A stretch of 64,000 nt of DNA from Pontederia crassipes (taxonomy: Eukaryota; Streptophyta; Magnoliopsida; Commelinales; Pontederiaceae). The notes beneath the pieces are model-generated. The model was not told where the DNA came from and searched no databases. It saw nothing but the letters and a program-made list of their open reading frames with translations. How positions within the stretch are numbered: the stretch's first letter is position 1; every line of letters begins with the position of its first letter. Shown piece by piece: positions 61,728 through 64,000 of this stretch. Location of the stretch: the NCBI GenBank assembly GCA_030549335.1, contig CM060187.1, positions 58,734,203 to 58,798,202 on the forward strand. The letters are read 5' to 3'. The translations under genes were made by a program, and so were the position numbers.

Positions 61728-62445
61728 ATGGAGGTCTGGCGACTCCGTTGCTTCTCTCTCGAGAAGCACCTCAAGACCGTGTTCTTCTTCTCCACTACCT
61801 CCTCCGCCCCCGCCTCCGCCTCCGTGAGCCATCGTCCTCTGGTCTTCCACCACCGCCGCCTTCGCCGTTGCGCCGTCCGCTACCTCGTCCCACCTTCTTC
61901 CATCCCTCGGCCCTCCTCCTTTTCCACCTCTGACGACTCTCTCTGTGGCCGTTACTCCCTCTTCTCCTTCCTCTTCCGCCGCACTCTCCTTCCCGCCGAT
62001 GCCGATCGCCGTCCTCCAGCGAGGGCCTTCTCCTGCTTCGCCTCCTCCAATCAGGATTCCGAGTGGCGGGGGGATCAGAATCATCAACATCAGCTGGCAT
62101 CCTCCTCCGACGAAGAGTACCAGGAGCATCTCCTCGAGGTCCAGCAGGAGAAGCAAAACCGCTTCATCCCCGTCAAGGCCTTCTTCCTCTGCACCAGGTA
62201 ACTATCCATCAGGTTTATGGCCTCCCAATTCTATCCTTTTTGTCTTATCCCTTTTGAGCGTTTGTCGAATTATGGATGCGATGCTTCTTTCTCTGATGAA
62301 TGCTTGGGGTATTTGGTGGATGGAAACCTGCAGTATAGATTTGCGGAGCTTGCAAGCCCAAAATGCATTCAACGTAATCCCCCCTGCATCGCGCGCCACC
62401 AATTATGTCGTTCTCAGATATTACGACGTCAAGGGAGATCCTCAT
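61728..62445 (+). CDS. DUF155/RMD1 family protein, RETARDED ROOT GROWTH-like (5' part)
   Basis: Two exons are visible: 61728-62197 and 62334-62445, joined in frame by GTAACT...GCAG, with a further donor CAT|GTAAGT at 62446. They encode about 194 residues. The first 110 are rich in Arg and Ser and poor in acidic residues, as expected for an organellar transit peptide. The domain starts near IPVKAFFLCTSIDLRSLQAQ and continues VIPPASRATNYVVLRYYDVK, which matches the beginning of the DUF155 domain of plant RRG/RRL proteins, mitochondrial factors affecting root meristem growth. The conserved core (VVFQYGS region and C-terminal membrane segment) is not in the window, so the gene continues past 64000. 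Intron 2 holds a 721-bp retro-insertion. The ATG is the first in this frame. Opposite-strand and other-frame open stretches are GC shadows. Confidence 0.82.
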
Positions 62446-62691
62446 GTAAGTCTTCTGAATGACTGATGATGTTTGCATATTGGACTAGAATTTATTTGTT
62501 CATTCTACTTTTGTTCAAGGAGCTCAATTACAATTGCTCAGGATGTACCCAACTTTTCTCTCATCCCCGATGTTAGTTCTGAGTAGTTCCTTCCATTTCT
62601 ATTTCCATTTGGTTGCACACCTAGGTTCCATTTGTGCCATGCTCAAAAGACCAAGAAGGGTAGTGTAAACGAATTCCTAATACTATATTTA

Positions 62692-62875
62692 CAACAACAA
62701 CAACAACAACAAAGCCTTATCCCACTAGGTGGGGTCGGCTACATGGATCATACGACGTCATATTCGTTGATCCATGTTCATAAGATTCGACAAGATTTTA
62801 TGCTGGCTGTCGGGGCCTAACACAACCTCATTCTTTATCCGGGCTTGGGACCGGCTATAAAATATAGGCGGAGTT
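62692..62875 (-). mobile_element. RTE-derived 3' module (inverted copy)
   Basis: On the minus strand it runs from AACTCCGCCTATATTTTATAG to the GTAGCCGACC...GTGGGATAAGGC hairpin and seven TTG repeats. It matches 49686-49862 throughout, while the sequences upstream of the module in the two loci are unrelated. Confidence 0.88.
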
Positions 62876-63263
62876 GAACCAATCATGAATAATGAATATA
62901 AATTATTTAATACTAAAATAAACGAAAAAAAGAGTACATTAAAGCTGACAAATTGTTGTGTTGCTCGATTAACGCCAAAATATTCAGCTGAAAAAAGACA
63001 GGATTTTGAACAAGAGCAAAATCGAGTTTAACATGAGCACAGCACAGAATAATTCCAACACATTCATGGATCAAGAAAAATTATGATAAAGAGAACTAAC
63101 ACAAAATTAGAGCTCCATACCAGCGAAGACGAGCCCCCCCAAAATTCTCGATGGGAAGAAGAACTACGCTTATACCATGGAAATCAACATTCTGCGGTCA
63201 TGATTGGCAAATTTCATGGTTGCCAATGTTTTTGCTTTCACCTTAGAGCTTTGAGGCACAGAG

Positions 63264-63410
63264 TCAAGTGGTTGTTTCCCATTCATCAAGGAGATTAACA
63301 TCCTGTGGTTTTCTTCGTGAGATTGGTATGTTTCCCTGTCCCCAACCCTTTTGCACTCGTTTTAAAACTTTGACAGCCATCCCACTCCCATCATCTCTGT
63401 GCAGTAATGT
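63264..63410 (-). pseudogene. C-terminal fragment of an unidentified host protein (48 codons)
   Basis: The frame is open from the insertion's 5' edge to TGA at 63264-63266. The translation includes LHRDDGSGMAVKVLKRVQKG and RRKPQDVNLLDEWETTT before the stop, protein-like in composition and without low complexity. It has no start codon and no promoter. The source gene was not recognised; a longer version should exist elsewhere in the same genome. Confidence 0.5.
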
Positions 63411-64000
63411 ACTCCTAATACTATATTTAAACAAGGTCATATCCAGTAACTTTGTTTCTTACTTTGTCAATGCTCTACTTTGCTGCAAATGACATAACCC
63501 TCACTACTTAGCTGTTTAATTGTGTGTATTTCTAGTTTATTTTTTTTAACAGTTCGTGCCAAATTGATTTCTAACTCTGTTCATTTTTTCATGTATCTTG
63601 TCCAATTTTTTATCATCAAAGGAATATCTTTGAGAGGCTTTTGTTCATATGCATGTTGCTACTTGATCTTTTCATGGTTGATTCAATCATACAGTTTCAC
63701 GTCAGAAGTTGCTTTGCTATTTTTGACATCTACAACCCATGAGAAGAGGCAGTTTATTTCTTGTCATCTTGGTTTGGAACATTCTTGTGAAATAGTTGCA
63801 GTTTTTTACAACTTTTGTTTGAATATTAGAGACTGTAAATGTTTCTTGTTCAATGTTGCATGATTTTGGTGTCTTCTCACGTTCAAAATAGCTCACCTAT
63901 CATTTTATTTTAAAAGGCTGTCCTATGATATTAGTTACTTCATGAATTTCAGTTTGATAAGGACTTCTTGCATCAGAATGTTGCCTTGCCTTCTCATATA

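Larger units (their letters stand above)
62692..63412 (-). mobile_element. Chimeric retrocopy: host mRNA end plus RTE module
   Basis: A perfect 17-bp duplication TCCTAATACTATATTTA lies at 62675-62691 and 63413-63429, so the whole 721 bp integrated as one unit. On the minus strand it consists of a 48-codon protein C-terminus, a 3'-UTR-like stretch of about 390 bp, the 184-bp RTE module and a TTG tail at the 3' end. This is what 5'-truncated, target-primed reverse transcription of a chimeric transcript would leave. Confidence 0.85.
62446..64000 (+). other. Intron 2 of the DUF155 gene
   Basis: No exon encoding the expected DUF155 core was found up to the window end, so the intron is at least 1.55 kb. 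It includes the chimeric insertion 62692-63412; the rest has T-rich, intron-like composition. Open frames at 62632-62820 and 63522-63863 are not considered genes. Confidence 0.6.

Noticed and set aside
61626-62156. 176-codon minus-strand frame opposite the DUF155 first exon
   Set aside because: Low-complexity Gly/Glu-rich shadow of the GC-rich sense exon; the sense frame splices into a conserved domain.
62632-62820. Open frame with a polyglutamine run
   Set aside because: The glutamines are the antisense TTG repeats of the RTE tail.
63522-63863. 113-codon frame in the last part of the window, considered as the next DUF155 exon
   Set aside because: Translation is Phe/Leu/Ser-rich intron-like sequence and lacks the expected DUF155 core.
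1-64000. tRNA, rRNA, CRISPR, plasmid or viral features
   Set aside because: No cloverleaf with matching arms, rRNA block, regular repeat-spacer array or endogenous virus protein was seen; the tRNA-like motifs found fit SINE-like repeats or a retrotransposon primer site.

Overview
This window is plant nuclear DNA. The background is AT-rich and full of transposons. The two large genes have GC-rich first exons, ordinary GT-AG introns, an APETALA2-type transcription factor with a microRNA172 site, and Copia, gypsy, RTE, hAT, CACTA and Helitron elements. The GC-rich first exons and repeat-rich spacing suggest a monocot, but the species cannot be fixed from the sequence. No bacterial, viral, organellar, tRNA, rRNA or CRISPR feature was seen.

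Three genes can be supported. (1) A euAP2 gene of the TOE/IDS1/SNB type lies on the minus strand, from a TATA box near 32.5 kb to a poly(A) signal near 27.8 kb. Ten coding exons join in frame to 490 residues with two AP2 domains, two EAR-like motifs and a miR172 target in the last exon. (2) A short GC-rich gene at 22920-23132 (+) encodes a basic 70-residue protein of unknown function. (3) The 5' part of a nuclear gene for an organelle-targeted DUF155/RMD1 protein (RETARDED ROOT GROWTH type) starts at 61728 (+) and runs off the right edge.

The rest is intergenic sequence built from mobile elements, many with recognisable ends and target-site duplications (TSDs): a CACTA-like MITE (665-1071), a family of GC-rich hAT-type MITEs (2210-2705, 41441-41956, plus fragments), a second hAT MITE family (19357-19999, 57575-58072), a non-autonomous Copia element with both LTRs (5278-9726), a minus-strand Helitron (16059-18479), a long-TIR element (about 18660-19350), a nearly perfect foldback MITE (44508-44917), a decayed Copia element (about 52500-57560), and a 2.4-kb solo gypsy-type LTR with a perfect TSD (58406-60825).

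Four insertions share the 3' tail of an RTE-type LINE, a GTAGCCGACC...GTGGGATAAGG hairpin followed by TTG repeats. One, in AP2 intron 8, keeps part of the LINE reading frame. One is only 54 bp long. Two are joined at the same point to unrelated mRNA-like sequence. The copy in intron 2 of the DUF155 gene has a perfect 17-bp TSD around the whole 721-bp unit, including a 48-codon protein C-terminus. This chimeric retrocopy is the most interesting object in the window.
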